The notes below the pieces were generated by a model, which ran no database searches, had not been told where the DNA came from, and saw nothing but the letters and a program-made list of their open reading frames with translations. 64,000 nt of DNA, from assembly GCA_036268055.1 (NCBI GenBank), contig DATAUW010000041.1:62001-126000 (forward strand), in the 5' to 3' direction. Below are positions 43,960-54,340 of this stretch, in pieces. The position numbers and the translations under genes are program-made. Source of the stretch: Verrucomicrobiia bacterium (GTDB lineage: Bacteria; Verrucomicrobiota; Verrucomicrobiia; Limisphaerales; Pedosphaeraceae). How positions within the stretch are numbered: position 1 is the stretch's first letter; each line of letters begins with the position of its first letter.

Positions 43960-46900
43960 CTATTGCGCCGCCGGTTTGTCGGTCGCGAATTCGAGTTTGG
44001 AAACGAAGCTCTTGTCGCTGCATTCAAACTTGCCGGTGAACTTCCATTCGCCCTGCCCTTGCACGACGCGGATGATGAGTTGATTCCATCCCAGCTTTAG
44101 CAGCAGCGGATTGATGGTGAACCCCTCGGGTTCGAGCGGGCCGGTGCGATTATGCGTCGCCAGCAAATCATGATTCAACCACACCTCGCAGCCGTCATCG
44201 GAACCGTAGATGAACGACAATTTTGGCAGGTTCGGTTCGGACAACAAATCATTGAGCGGCTTGGGCGATTTTATCCAGACCACAACGTAGGCAAACGCAT
44301 TTTCCTGCGGGCCATCGGTGAGGGCAGTTTTGAAATCAAATACTCCGGCGTCGTTCGCCTGACGAATCACCCAACGACGGCCATTGATGCGACCATCTTC
44401 CTTGATCTCGCGGTCGGGCAGACTCACGGCATAGGCATCATCGGCGGTTTTTACGCCGAATGAGCCGCTCACCAGTGCGCGAATAAGATGGCCACCCGCG
44501 TCCAAATATTCGTCCCTGGTGTCAATCGCCTGCGGTTGAATTCCTTCATTGCGGAACAACCGCTCGATCAGCGAGGATTTTTTCTTCGACGTCGCATCGG
44601 GACTGATATTGCAAAGAATCACCCGTCCCGGATTCATCTCGCGAATAACGACTGCGGCGAGCGGTCCCGGGCGTTCGACTTCGGAGCGATAAAGCGCCGC
44701 CGTTTTTACGGGCTCGGATTTATACGACCACCGGCGCCAATCCGCCACGCACGCGTCCACCGCGACCTTCGAGCCTTTCACGAAATCGCCGCCCAAGGTG
44801 AAATTAAGCTGACGCCAATTATCATTGTCGGAGAAATACAAATTGGGATTTCCCAATCCCGCCGTCAACGCATCCGCTTGCTTGATGACGAACGACGAGG
44901 CCGGGCGGGAGTCCACCGTGATCTCACTTCCCAAGATTTTGCTGAGAGCCGCTGCGCCATTTTTATCAAGGTTCCAAATCCATACAGTTCCGTTGGCTTG
45001 CAGGGTTTTGGAAATCGCCGCTTGGGATTCCGCGTTGCCGGGTGAGTCGGACAGTTTGGAAGCATCCACGAGCAGGAAATCCGTATTCTGATTATCGGAA
45101 TAGGCGGAAGGTTTGATGCCCACTTTGCCGAATGCCGTCGCGAGGCGCGCGCCATTGTCGGGCAAGTACGCGATGGTATTGATCTTCATATTTGCGTCAG
45201 CCGTTGGTGATTTTTTGACGGGCATACGCGGCGCTTCGGCCCATTGCGAATTTGTCACACCCGTGTTGGCATCGCGAATGGCCTCGAACATCGGCCAGGG
45301 ACGATAGAGCGGCAGAGAAGAATCGTAACCGGGATTCAGCGTCGAACAATATGGCCCCAATCGCTCCGGTTGCACGCCGGGCATGCCTTCTTTGTAATCG
45401 CCAAAGAAAATACCTTCGTCCATTTGAATGGGCCGCGTCACGACGCTTTTGCCGAGAGGCAGCGGCTGAATACTATACCAAACGATGTTGAATACACTCT
45501 GGTAATCGCCGCCGAATTTCTGTTGCGCGCGCAGGAGGCCGTAACATTCGTAAGCGAGACCTTCCATGCGTCCGAGATCGGATTCATACGCGCGATCACC
45601 GTTGAACTTCGAGACCTGCTCGGGCGTGCCATAATAAGCCATGCTGGTTTCACCAACGCCCCACGGCTTGCCGGAATTGGCGGCGCGGCGCATGTCGTTA
45701 TCGCCACCGTAATGGATATTGATGGTAGGCAGGCGGCCGTTCGCGTCGTCTTCGCCATCGCCGGAAATCCACGGGCGGGTTGGGTCGTTCGTGCGGCAAA
45801 TTTCCACCCACGCGGAAATTTCCGCGAGGTTGTGATCAATCATGCTTTTCGGCGCGTGCCAGACATTGCGCAGGACCGCGAGGCTCTCGTTGCAGACGCT
45901 CCAGCCGAACACCGAGGGATGATTGCGATCGCGCCGCACCAACTCCTCCACGTGCGTCCGGCAATTCGTCCAGAACAAATCGCTGTCCGCTTTGGGGCCG
46001 CCGTCGCTGAGCCAGATGGCGCTTTCGTCCAAAATCATCATGCCCATCTCGTCGGCCATTTCATGATAAAGCGGCGGATAAACCGTGGCGTGCAACCGCA
46101 CCGCGTTTGCGCCCGCGTCCTTGAGCAAGCGATACCACGCGTAGGCATAACGGCGCGTCATTTGCGGGATGCCGAGGAAATGCCAGGAGTCGCCTTTCAG
46201 CGTGATCGGCTGGCCGTTGAGCAGAAGTTTGTTGCCCTGAAAGGAAAACTGCCGCCAGCCGAATCGCTCGTATTTCGTATCCACCGTTTTGCCACCGCCC
46301 GCGATGTGCAACAAAATGCCGTAAAGATTTGGCGCGTCGGGCGACCACAATTTTAGTGCGGACTTCACCGGCACGTTGAAGATGACGTGCTGGGTTTCGT
46401 TCGGCGCGACGGTGATTTTCTGCGCGGGCAAATCCAGGGATTTCTTATCTGCGAGGCTCCATTTCACCTCGGGTTTTTCGAGCACGGAATCGCCGGTTTG
46501 GTTCAGCCACTCGCGAACTTCACCGGACAAATCCACGGTTGCCGGCGTGCTTCCGCGGTTGATGACCGTCGCCTCGATTTGCAATTCATCCCGATCAACC
46601 CAGGGCTGCACATAAATCTCACTGACGGAGACGTTCGGCTCGGCCAAGAGATAAACGTCCTGCCAGATTCCCGCGATGTGCGTGCCCCAAAAAGAACCGG
46701 ATAAATATTCGCGACGGCCGTACCGACCGGGTTTATCAAAAACTCTTGAACTAACCACCTTGACCAGAATTTGATTTTCCGCGCCCGGATGAAGCAGATC
46801 GGTGACGTCGTATTCCTGTGGAAAGAAAATATCGAACCCCTGCCCGGCTTTCTGACCGTTCACGAAGACAGTCGCATTTCCACCGATTGCTCCGAAATGC

Positions 46901-47313
46901 AGCAACAGACGTTGTCCGGCCCATTCCTTGGGAACCGTTACGGTTTTCTGCATCCACGCGGCGCGGACATTTTCCCATTCTTTGGGATAGGAAGGATAAG
47001 CGCGAAAATCGCCGCCGTCCTCTTCGCGATCCATCGAGAATGAATTTACATTCCACGGCGAAGGGATCTTGATCGCGGTCTTTTCCCACTCGCCCAGTTT
47101 CGGCAAGGCATCCGGCACGGAGACGTCTTTGTCGGCTTGAAATTGCCAGGTTCCATTGAGGCAAATTTCCTGCCGCTGGGGTTTTTCATACGAACTTACC
47201 AAACCGGATTGCGGCGCGAATACGTGGTCGAAGGTTATTTTTTCAGCGGAGGCGCGCGTTACACACAACGCGGCCAACAGGCCACAGGCGACGGTTACAA
47301 GATAGGACTTCAT
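43960..47313 (-). CDS. Glycoside hydrolase family 2 enzyme (beta-galactosidase/glucuronidase clan)
   Basis: 1,117 residues from the ATG at 47313, which starts the signal peptide MKSYLVTVACGLLAALCV; an ATG at 47343 is an alternative. GH2 layout: sugar-binding jelly roll (ICLNGTWQFQADKD, LLLHFGAIGGNATVFVNGQ), Ig-like domain (VSEIYVQPWVDRDELQIEA), TIM barrel (ITLKGDSWHFLGIPQ, NAVRLHATVYPP, LDESAIW) with the acid/base Glu in WSVCNESLA and a probable nucleophile Glu in WGVGETSM. The last about 350 residues hold another domain and a jelly-roll. Substrate cannot be fixed from the sequence. A conserved palindromic element lies upstream at 47382-47400. Confidence 0.88.
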   Translation of the reverse strand: MKSYLVTVACGLLAALCVTRASAEKITFDHVFAPQSGLVSSYEKPQRQEICLNGTWQFQADKDVSVPDALPKLGEWEKTAIKIPSPWNVNSFSMDREEDGGDFRAYPSYPKEWENVRAAWMQKTVTVPKEWAGQRLLLHFGAIGGNATVFVNGQKAGQGFDIFFPQEYDVTDLLHPGAENQILVKVVSSRVFDKPGRYGRREYLSGSFWGTHIAGIWQDVYLLAEPNVSVSEIYVQPWVDRDELQIEATVINRGSTPATVDLSGEVREWLNQTGDSVLEKPEVKWSLADKKSLDLPAQKITVAPNETQHVIFNVPVKSALKLWSPDAPNLYGILLHIAGGGKTVDTKYERFGWRQFSFQGNKLLLNGQPITLKGDSWHFLGIPQMTRRYAYAWYRLLKDAGANAVRLHATVYPPLYHEMADEMGMMILDESAIWLSDGGPKADSDLFWTNCRTHVEELVRRDRNHPSVFGWSVCNESLAVLRNVWHAPKSMIDHNLAEISAWVEICRTNDPTRPWISGDGEDDANGRLPTINIHYGGDNDMRRAANSGKPWGVGETSMAYYGTPEQVSKFNGDRAYESDLGRMEGLAYECYGLLRAQQKFGGDYQSVFNIVWYSIQPLPLGKSVVTRPIQMDEGIFFGDYKEGMPGVQPERLGPYCSTLNPGYDSSLPLYRPWPMFEAIRDANTGVTNSQWAEAPRMPVKKSPTADANMKINTIAYLPDNGARLATAFGKVGIKPSAYSDNQNTDFLLVDASKLSDSPGNAESQAAISKTLQANGTVWIWNLDKNGAAALSKILGSEITVDSRPASSFVIKQADALTAGLGNPNLYFSDNDNWRQLNFTLGGDFVKGSKVAVDACVADWRRWSYKSEPVKTAALYRSEVERPGPLAAVVIREMNPGRVILCNISPDATSKKKSSLIERLFRNEGIQPQAIDTRDEYLDAGGHLIRALVSGSFGVKTADDAYAVSLPDREIKEDGRINGRRWVIRQANDAGVFDFKTALTDGPQENAFAYVVVWIKSPKPLNDLLSEPNLPKLSFIYGSDDGCEVWLNHDLLATHNRTGPLEPEGFTINPLLLKLGWNQLIIRVVQGQGEWKFTGKFECSDKSFVSKLEFATDKPAAQ

Positions 47314-47381
47314 CAAATGCGTTTGATTGCCAAGATTGCTCATGAGTGGAATGACTTTGGATAAAAAAATGCGGCCTCACA

Positions 47382-47400
47382 ATTCCCTAAAGCGGGGAGT
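47382..47400 (-). promoter_or_regulatory. Module 2 palindromic element, site A (GH2 gene)
   Basis: Minus strand ACTCCCCGCTTTAGGGAAT, 39-69 bases before the GH2 start depending on the codon chosen. It shares CGCTTTAGG and the flanking C and G runs with sites B-D and has the same orientation relative to the gene. Confidence 0.65.
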
Positions 47401-47438
47401 GCGATTTCGTGGGTTGGAGTTTTAACGGGATGCAAATT

Positions 47439-50400
47439 TTAAGGACTGACGATTCGATAAAACATCGCCGGAGTGCCGGGATTCACGGAGTTGGTGAAAA
47501 CGGAGTTGCCGGCGCTGTCGAAATAATTTGTGGCCACCGGCGTCCACGCGCTGAGCGGAGCCAGCGAGTCCGGGGATGCCAGCAAGCGATACGCGCTATT
47601 CGCGGGCCCGTTGGCGCCATTAATGACGATGTATTTTCCATCGAGCATTTCGATACGCGGACTGAGGTAGTAAGCCGGTGACGCGATTTTTCCAACCAGC
47701 ACCGCATTGAGTTGATAACCGTAACCGGAGGCGGTGTTGGTGAATGAGCGGGTGGTCGCGCTTGCGATAAAGGTGGCAAACACATATCCGCCCAAACCGC
47801 CCTGCCCCGCCGGAAACGCATAAGCCTGGCTCAGGCTCGAAGTCGTCCCGGACATGATCGCAAAACTGCGCGAGCCGACGCTCGCGCGCGTATCCGTGGT
47901 GAGAAATAAAACATTATAACTTTGCCCGGCGACGAGATTGCTCAACACGATCACGCCGCTGCCGATGCCCAATTCCGCATTGTTCAGCACGCCGTCAAAA
48001 TTCGCATCGCCACTGGTCGCGCCGCTCAAAAATCCCGATACTGAATAAGCGCCCGAGCCGCCGTAATTTATGTTCGTATTTGGATAATTTTTGAAAATGT
48101 ACTGATTCGTGGTCGTTCGGCTGGTGGCATCGCCTAAAGAAATTCCATACAATTCCTGCGACGGCGATCCGATCAAACTCAATACGGAATCGTTGGAAAA
48201 GACACCGCTGGTGAAGGATAAAATATTTGAGGAACCTACCGGCTGCGCGGCGACCAATGTGGAATTCGGACTTTCACCCAAGGCGTTCGACGCGGAGACG
48301 ACATAATAATAAGTGCTGCGATTGATCACGTTGGTATCGCAAAAATAAGCATTCGCCGGGCTGGAAATATTGGTGAACGGACCGGAACCGGACGGTGAGC
48401 GTTTGACATTATAATTCAGCGCGCCGAAAACGGAACTCCAGGTCAGCGCCACTTGTCCGTCACCGGCAGCGGCGGAAAGATTGGCGGGAGCATCGGGAAT
48501 GGTGTAACGCGAGGTGGCCGTGACTTCCGTGGAGTTGGCGCTTTCACCGGAAGGATTTACCGCGGACACCACATAATAATATTTATTTCCATTCGCCAAA
48601 ATACTGTTGGTGAAACTTGGATTGAAGACGCTGTTTGAAATCACGGTGTAAGGGCCGCTGGAAGTGGCCGAGCGTTTGACATTGTAACTGAGCGCGCCAT
48701 GCGCCGGGCTCCAACTCAAGACGATTCCGGTGTCCATCGCGGTTGCGATTACGTTCGTTGGCGGCATTGGCGCCGAACCGCCGCCGTTCATCAGAATCAC
48801 ATCCGCCGCGCGCGCTGCCGGAGTGACGACGAGATTGGTGACTCGACCGTTCACAATATTTCCTTGAACAGTGGTTTGAAACGGCGCGCTGAGTTTGAAG
48901 GCCGCGTTCCAGGTGGCGGGCCACGCGGGCAGCAGCATGATTTTCGTTCCGTCACTCTGCATGAGCATGCGTTGTAAGGCGTCGAGGGCCACGCCGCCGG
49001 TATCTTCGCTCGGCATATAATCGTTTTGCTCGCGCCAAAATGCGGGGAACTTCAGCGACGGGTCGGTATTCGTGAAATTATAAACGGTATATTGTTGGGC
49101 GACATCCGTGAGCCCGATGACAGCGGCTTGAATCGCGTCCTGCATCCAATCGGCCCAGCCGAGGCCGTGGAACAAGCGCGCGTTGAAAGTGGAAACTGCG
49201 AGCGGCAGATTGGCTTTGTCCACGCCGAAAACGCGATACGGAAAAACTGCGTAGAGTTCGGTGTTTTCGCCATTTTCGATTTGATTAGTTTGCGGGCCGG
49301 TGTAGGGCAGAAGCACGCTCGCGCCGCTTTTCGTTCCGGTCGGCAAGGGCGGAACTTCACCGAGCATGCGCGTCCATTTCACCTGATTGCTCGGGGCGAG
49401 GAGATTCGCCGGGAGCGCGAGCATGCGCGGCAACACGGAGGTCAGCCCCGCGATGTCGGGCGCGGGATCGTGAGTTTTCCAATAGGTCTCGAGGGAATTG
49501 ACGGGGTCGAGAAACATTTTGCCACTGGCATCGAGCGGAAAATGTTGGTCGTAAAAATCGAGCCCGGCGGACGCAAGCGGCAGGAGGGTGTTCGCGGCGA
49601 AATTGGTGTCGCCGGTGTAATCGTAGTAATCGAGCATCATCGTGCTCAACTCAAGAATGCCTTCAAAATAATGCGCGGTGAAATTTGCGGGACTGTTCGT
49701 GCCCTCGAAACTAATTCCGCCCCAGAACGGAGCCGTCTCCGCAAAATACGCGCCGCCGTGACCGTAGAAACTGGTGACTTGCGCGGCGTCGGCGGGAAGC
49801 AACTGCGCATACATGTTGAAGAGCGGCGACATGAGGTCGAAGTCGCCGGATTCGAGCATGGGCCAATACATTGGGCGGGTGTTCTGAAACCAGTATTGCC
49901 CGCCCCAGCGGCGGCCATCGGCGTTGTAGGGAACGGAGGGATTGTCAACGACGAACAGGGAGCCGTTGAACTTGATGGGGTAGGCGCCGCGTCCGGCGGC
50001 GGCGGTCACGAAGCGTTGCAATACATAGCCTTGCGTGGTGGTTGCGGCGCTGGAATCGCCGCTGACATAAATCCAACTGCGATGCCAGAGGGCATCCCAC
50101 CAGGTTTGATGCGCAGTGCGCGCGATTGCGAGCGATTGCGCGCTGATTTGCGTGAGATTCGTCTGGACTTGAGCGAGCCATTGGTTTGCCGTTTGCGTAC
50201 GAGTCGTGAGCGGGTAGATGGAGATGAGTTGAGAGGTGACGGGGTTGGAGAGCAAATTGGTCGAAGTGGTGTTGGTCATGCCGGCGCCGGCGATGAGCGC
50301 GCCGAAGATCCAGTTCGCGATGTGCGGATCGTCGCTCGCGCTGTTGCGATGATACCACCCGATGCGGTTTGTTTGGGCGGTGAGCACGACGTCGGGATTT

Positions 50401-50918
50401 GAAGCTTTCAAACGCCAATCGTTCAAGCTCGCTTGAAAGGTGAAGGGCGCGCCGCCACTGGTGGCTTCAACGTGGATGACGGGATTGTTGGCATCCACCC
50501 AAACGACGTACACGATGGAATTGTTACCCGTCCCTTCGGTGATTTGGATCTGGCCTTCGTGCAACATTAATACCTGCGAAAAAAACGCGCCACTGGTGAG
50601 CGGACTTGGAGTGGCCGCGATGCGTACGCCGCCGACTTTCATGAGACCTTGATCGCCGGGTACGTTGTCGCCCCAGGCGTCTGTTTTGCCGATGTAAAAA
50701 TTCACGGCGCCGTTTGTCTCAACCCAAACATTCAAGCCAATGTCACCATTGCCCAGCGGCATGGATTGGGCATAAGTCGGTCCCGGTGAATTCCAAGTGA
50801 CGTTGTTTGAGGCCAACAATGGAACGATGTCGGTCGTGGTTTGCGCGACGGCAGATGCCATCGTCATAGAAAGCGCTGCCAAACATCGCGCCAGTTGAAA
50901 CCAAATTTTCGTCCGCAT
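47439..50918 (-). CDS. DUF5703 secreted protein with two FnIII domains and shared C-terminal modules
   Basis: 1,159 residues. The ATG at 50918 is chosen over a TTG at 50927. Signal peptide ends SAVAQ. Residues about 25-720 match DUF5703-type helical-barrel proteins related to glycosidases (YAQSMPLGNGDIGLNVWVE, FYIGKTDAWGDN, RWGGQYWFQNTRPMYWPML, MPSEDTGGVALDALQRML). Two fibronectin III domains follow (PTNVIATAMDTGIVLSWSPA and PANLSAAAGDGQVALTWSSV). Then comes a roughly 170-residue domain shared with the next gene and a C-terminal domain ending MFYRIVSP. It lies five bases after the DUF5010 gene stop and acts in the same operon. Probable carbohydrate-active surface or secreted protein. Confidence 0.82.
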   Translation of the reverse strand: MRTKIWFQLARCLAALSMTMASAVAQTTTDIVPLLASNNVTWNSPGPTYAQSMPLGNGDIGLNVWVETNGAVNFYIGKTDAWGDNVPGDQGLMKVGGVRIAATPSPLTSGAFFSQVLMLHEGQIQITEGTGNNSIVYVVWVDANNPVIHVEATSGGAPFTFQASLNDWRLKASNPDVVLTAQTNRIGWYHRNSASDDPHIANWIFGALIAGAGMTNTTSTNLLSNPVTSQLISIYPLTTRTQTANQWLAQVQTNLTQISAQSLAIARTAHQTWWDALWHRSWIYVSGDSSAATTTQGYVLQRFVTAAAGRGAYPIKFNGSLFVVDNPSVPYNADGRRWGGQYWFQNTRPMYWPMLESGDFDLMSPLFNMYAQLLPADAAQVTSFYGHGGAYFAETAPFWGGISFEGTNSPANFTAHYFEGILELSTMMLDYYDYTGDTNFAANTLLPLASAGLDFYDQHFPLDASGKMFLDPVNSLETYWKTHDPAPDIAGLTSVLPRMLALPANLLAPSNQVKWTRMLGEVPPLPTGTKSGASVLLPYTGPQTNQIENGENTELYAVFPYRVFGVDKANLPLAVSTFNARLFHGLGWADWMQDAIQAAVIGLTDVAQQYTVYNFTNTDPSLKFPAFWREQNDYMPSEDTGGVALDALQRMLMQSDGTKIMLLPAWPATWNAAFKLSAPFQTTVQGNIVNGRVTNLVVTPAARAADVILMNGGGSAPMPPTNVIATAMDTGIVLSWSPAHGALSYNVKRSATSSGPYTVISNSVFNPSFTNSILANGNKYYYVVSAVNPSGESANSTEVTATSRYTIPDAPANLSAAAGDGQVALTWSSVFGALNYNVKRSPSGSGPFTNISSPANAYFCDTNVINRSTYYYVVSASNALGESPNSTLVAAQPVGSSNILSFTSGVFSNDSVLSLIGSPSQELYGISLGDATSRTTTNQYIFKNYPNTNINYGGSGAYSVSGFLSGATSGDANFDGVLNNAELGIGSGVIVLSNLVAGQSYNVLFLTTDTRASVGSRSFAIMSGTTSSLSQAYAFPAGQGGLGGYVFATFIASATTRSFTNTASGYGYQLNAVLVGKIASPAYYLSPRIEMLDGKYIVINGANGPANSAYRLLASPDSLAPLSAWTPVATNYFDSAGNSVFTNSVNPGTPAMFYRIVSP

Positions 50919-50923
50919 CACTT

Positions 50924-53900
50924 TCAAGGTTCGACCAACCGATAGAACCGTCCCGGTTCATTCAAGTTGATCGGAATGCTATTGGAAAATGCGCCACTGG
51001 CATCGAACGAATTGGTCAGCACCGCCGTCCAGTTCACCAGCGGCAACATGGCGTTGGTGGAAGTGAGGACGCGATAAGTGCCGTTGGCAACACCGTTCGT
51101 CCCCGCGAAATGAATGCTCGAACCGCTGACTATCGCAGCCGTAATCACCGCCGGCGTCGGCGGAGGAACCGCGCCGATGAGAACTGCGTTTAATTGATAG
51201 CCGTAACCCGCCTGAGTGTTCGTGAAAGATTGTGTCGCAGCCGTCGCCAAAAGTGTGGCCTCGATATAACCACCCAGCGCCGGAACGCCGCTAACAAACG
51301 CATACGATTGCGCCGCGCTGGAAGCCCCTGAAACGATGGTGAAATTTCGCGTGCCCACGCCAGTGCGCGTATCGGATTCGAGGAACAACACTTTGTAAGT
51401 CATGCCCACGACGAGATTACTAAGCGTGATCACACCGTTGCCGATGCCTAACTCCGCGTCATTGAGCACGGTATCAAAGTTCGCGTCACCGCTCGTCGCG
51501 CCACTCAGAAATCCCGATACTGAATAAGCGCTCGAACTGCCGTAGCTTAGGTTCGTGCTCGGAAAACTTCCGAATTTAAAACCGTTGGCGGTCGAGTGTG
51601 CGGTTCCATCGCCGAGGCTCACGCCGTATAATTGGGTTGCGTTGTTGCCGACGAGATTAAGCACGGAATTATTCGAGAATGTTCCGCTGGTGAACGACAC
51701 CGGAACGCCGATGACGGTCACCAAACCAGACTGCGCAACCAGCGCCTCATCGGCTTGAATTTTGGCCGAGCCCAGTGCGTGACCGGTGAAAGCCGCGCTG
51801 CGATCGTCTGCTGAAGAAACGAGATCACGAGCTAGTACACCGCCGGTGATATTGACGAGCGACCACGTCGCCGCAGAATTAGTTATGAAATTACCTCCCG
51901 AATCACGCGAGATGGCGAACACATTGAGCGAAGTCCCGGCAACGATCAAACTTGCCGCAACGGGTGAACCACTGCCGTCGGCAGCGGATTCGATGCTCAA
52001 ACTCGCAGGCGCACCGGGCGTGATTTGAAATGCGGAAGAAGTGACCGGCTGAACACTCGCGCCCGATGCCAGCAAAGTTTTTGCGCCAATCAAATTAATG
52101 ATGAGGTTATTGAAATGAGCAATGCCATTAACATCTGTGACAGCGGTATTTCCAGTGAGCGTGCCATCACCACTGGCAATCGAGAGAGTGATGGTCAAGC
52201 CCGTGATCGGATTTTGGTTCGCATCTGCGGCGGCAAGTTGGACTTCGTTCAGTCCGCCCGCTGTGATGGACAAACCTTCCGCGCTGTTGTTGGGTTGCGC
52301 AACGAATGAAAGTGAATTGGCGGACACTTGCGTCACCGCAAATGTTTCCGGCGTGCCGGCATTGAAGCGAACGCGATTCGGCACCAGCGGATAGGCCGAT
52401 GAACTATTCGTGGCCGACACCATGAGACTGTTGGCGAGCGCGCGCAAATAGATAGTGCCGTTGCCATTGTCCACCCAATCGAAAACCTGCATCGAACCAA
52501 TGGAAGAGGCGTTCGCGCTGAGCGGCAGGATGCCATTGGTATCAGCCGTGACATATTGATTGTTCGCCGCGAGCAAGGCCACGCTGCCGTAACCAAAACT
52601 GGCGCTGGCATCCACTACTGTAAAAGCTTCGTTCGTGCCCGGCGACGCGGCGTTCGCATTGAGCGTGCTGTTCGATGCCGTGACCCACTTGCCGCTCGCG
52701 CTGGAGCGCAAATTAATATTTGCGCCGATGGGAATGTCGTCGTGATATTGCCAGTAATTGAGATTGAAGCCCCCAGTATCGCAAATGAGCATCACGTTAT
52801 GCACACTGTTCTTCGCGAAGGTGTAGCTGCTCGCGCTTTCAACCGTCGCCCATGATTGATTGCCGCCGGTGTTCGGCACGGTCATGGCGGGATAATTGGT
52901 TCCGTCAATCACGAAGTGCAGTTGGCAACCGTTGTTCGGACTCGCGACACGCACGCGCAAATGCACCTGACTCCCTTGGATCGGCACACCAGTCCATTCA
53001 AACCATTCGCCCGCCTGGATCCAGCCGATGTCGAAACCGCCGCCTGCGTCTGTCGTCGGTTCGATGGCAATATTGCCATTGCGATAAAAATTCGATTTGC
53101 CGTTGCCGCTTGCTGCGCCGCCAAAAGTATCGCAACCCTCCGCCTCGAATTTCATTTCCGCCGGAAACGGACGCACGCTGAACTGACGCAAAATATTCAA
53201 TCGCTGGTTGGGGTAATCATACAACGTCTGGCTGTAAGTCAGGGCATTGCTTTGCGCGTCGAGATTACGCACGCGAAATTGCGCCGCGTCTTCCTCGTAA
53301 TCGGTAAAACCTTCGCACAAGGTCAGCAACGCATTTGCGCCGACGGTCTGTGTGAGTCCGGTCGTGAAAAGCTGGCCGTGATTCGGATCGAGAAAACCAG
53401 ATTGGCCGGTGTGCTGAAATTCCGCAACCGCGACGCCTACCTTCACGCCGTTCTTAGTGACCAGCGTATGCGAAGGACCGTTGGGTCCGGCGGTGAACCA
53501 GCTTTCCGACGCGTCAGCGATGCCGGGATTGTTGCAAGTGGTGTCGTTGGAAAAAAAGTCCGAGGACAGAACGATGTAAGGATTAAAACCAAAATCCGCC
53601 TGACATTTCTGACGGACATAAGTCAAAGCGCGCGAGACATTGCCTTGAGTGTTGGTAAGAAACGTCACGGTGTTGCCAGTCCAGATGATGAGCAACGGAC
53701 GCCCCTTGATCTTGAAGCGATTCGTGTCGGGAACAGTTTGATAAAAAAGTTTGTAGTTATAATCGTAGAGATATTTCCAGTTATTCGTGTCCGACATGTC
53801 GAACTTATCCGCATAACCGTAGCCGCGTCCGTTCGCCTCATTCCATTGGGCAACCCACGACGCCGCGTTGTCGTCGAAGATGGCGAACTTGATTTGGTTC

Positions 53901-54247
53901 GCGAGCCCGCGGCGGCTTAATGCGGCCATGAATGGAATGATGTTCGTCGGATTGCCGCCGTTGTTGGGCTTGGTTCCGGTGAGATTCGGGCAGACAAAAT
54001 CCACTCCTGCCTGGCCGAGTTGCTCGGCCCAGTTGTCCCACGTGGCGTTGGGATTACTTGACTGCGGATTGTAGAGCGAGATATTGAACTGATTGGGATC
54101 ACTCAGGGGGCCGGTGAGCTGGGCGCTATACTGATAGCCGCAAGTGACTCCGAGGTATTGCGCTTGAACATTGGCAACGATTAGAAGCATTGCGAAAACC
54201 AAGCCAGATAAAAATCTCCCTGCATAAACGAACTGCTGATCTTTCAT
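50924..54247 (-). CDS. DUF5010 secreted protein with CBM6-like, fascin-like and Ig-like domains
   Basis: 1,107 residues from the ATG at 54247, with a signal peptide ending NVQAQ. Residues about 30-350 match DUF5010 (QLGQAGVDFVCPNLTG, GRPLLIIWTGNTV, DASESWFTAGPNG), a probable TIM-barrel glycosidase-like domain. A CBM6-like domain follows (AEGCDTFGGAASG, DIGWIQAGEWFEWTGVPI), then a beta-trefoil/fascin-like part (NINLRSSASGKWVTASN). Next are two bacterial Ig-like segments, the shared 170-residue module (SFTSGTFSNNSVLNLVG onwards) and the terminal domain ending RFYRLVEP. An intrinsic terminator separates it from the upstream giant gene. Likely secreted glycan-binding or -degrading protein. Confidence 0.82.
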   Translation of the reverse strand: MKDQQFVYAGRFLSGLVFAMLLIVANVQAQYLGVTCGYQYSAQLTGPLSDPNQFNISLYNPQSSNPNATWDNWAEQLGQAGVDFVCPNLTGTKPNNGGNPTNIIPFMAALSRRGLANQIKFAIFDDNAASWVAQWNEANGRGYGYADKFDMSDTNNWKYLYDYNYKLFYQTVPDTNRFKIKGRPLLIIWTGNTVTFLTNTQGNVSRALTYVRQKCQADFGFNPYIVLSSDFFSNDTTCNNPGIADASESWFTAGPNGPSHTLVTKNGVKVGVAVAEFQHTGQSGFLDPNHGQLFTTGLTQTVGANALLTLCEGFTDYEEDAAQFRVRNLDAQSNALTYSQTLYDYPNQRLNILRQFSVRPFPAEMKFEAEGCDTFGGAASGNGKSNFYRNGNIAIEPTTDAGGGFDIGWIQAGEWFEWTGVPIQGSQVHLRVRVASPNNGCQLHFVIDGTNYPAMTVPNTGGNQSWATVESASSYTFAKNSVHNVMLICDTGGFNLNYWQYHDDIPIGANINLRSSASGKWVTASNSTLNANAASPGTNEAFTVVDASASFGYGSVALLAANNQYVTADTNGILPLSANASSIGSMQVFDWVDNGNGTIYLRALANSLMVSATNSSSAYPLVPNRVRFNAGTPETFAVTQVSANSLSFVAQPNNSAEGLSITAGGLNEVQLAAADANQNPITGLTITLSIASGDGTLTGNTAVTDVNGIAHFNNLIINLIGAKTLLASGASVQPVTSSAFQITPGAPASLSIESAADGSGSPVAASLIVAGTSLNVFAISRDSGGNFITNSAATWSLVNITGGVLARDLVSSADDRSAAFTGHALGSAKIQADEALVAQSGLVTVIGVPVSFTSGTFSNNSVLNLVGNNATQLYGVSLGDGTAHSTANGFKFGSFPSTNLSYGSSSAYSVSGFLSGATSGDANFDTVLNDAELGIGNGVITLSNLVVGMTYKVLFLESDTRTGVGTRNFTIVSGASSAAQSYAFVSGVPALGGYIEATLLATAATQSFTNTQAGYGYQLNAVLIGAVPPPTPAVITAAIVSGSSIHFAGTNGVANGTYRVLTSTNAMLPLVNWTAVLTNSFDASGAFSNSIPINLNEPGRFYRLVEP

Positions 54248-54282
54248 ATAAAAAATACTCCACCGCCAACCAACACTTCCCC

Positions 54283-54325
54283 GAATAAAACAAGGGATTC
54301 TCCGGAATGTACCGGAGAATCCCTT
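54283..54325 (-). terminator. Intrinsic terminator after the 54341-57706 gene
   Basis: AAGGGATTCTCCGG and CCGGAGAATCCCTT make a perfect 14-bp stem with a 6-base loop, followed on the minus strand by GTTTTATT. It is 16 bases past the stop of the giant gene. Confidence 0.85.
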
Positions 54326-54340
54326 CTCGATCACTAACAA

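Noticed and set aside
49026-50402. 458-residue plus-strand ORF opposite the DUF5703 gene
   Set aside because: Antisense shadow with no features; the minus frame matches DUF5703.
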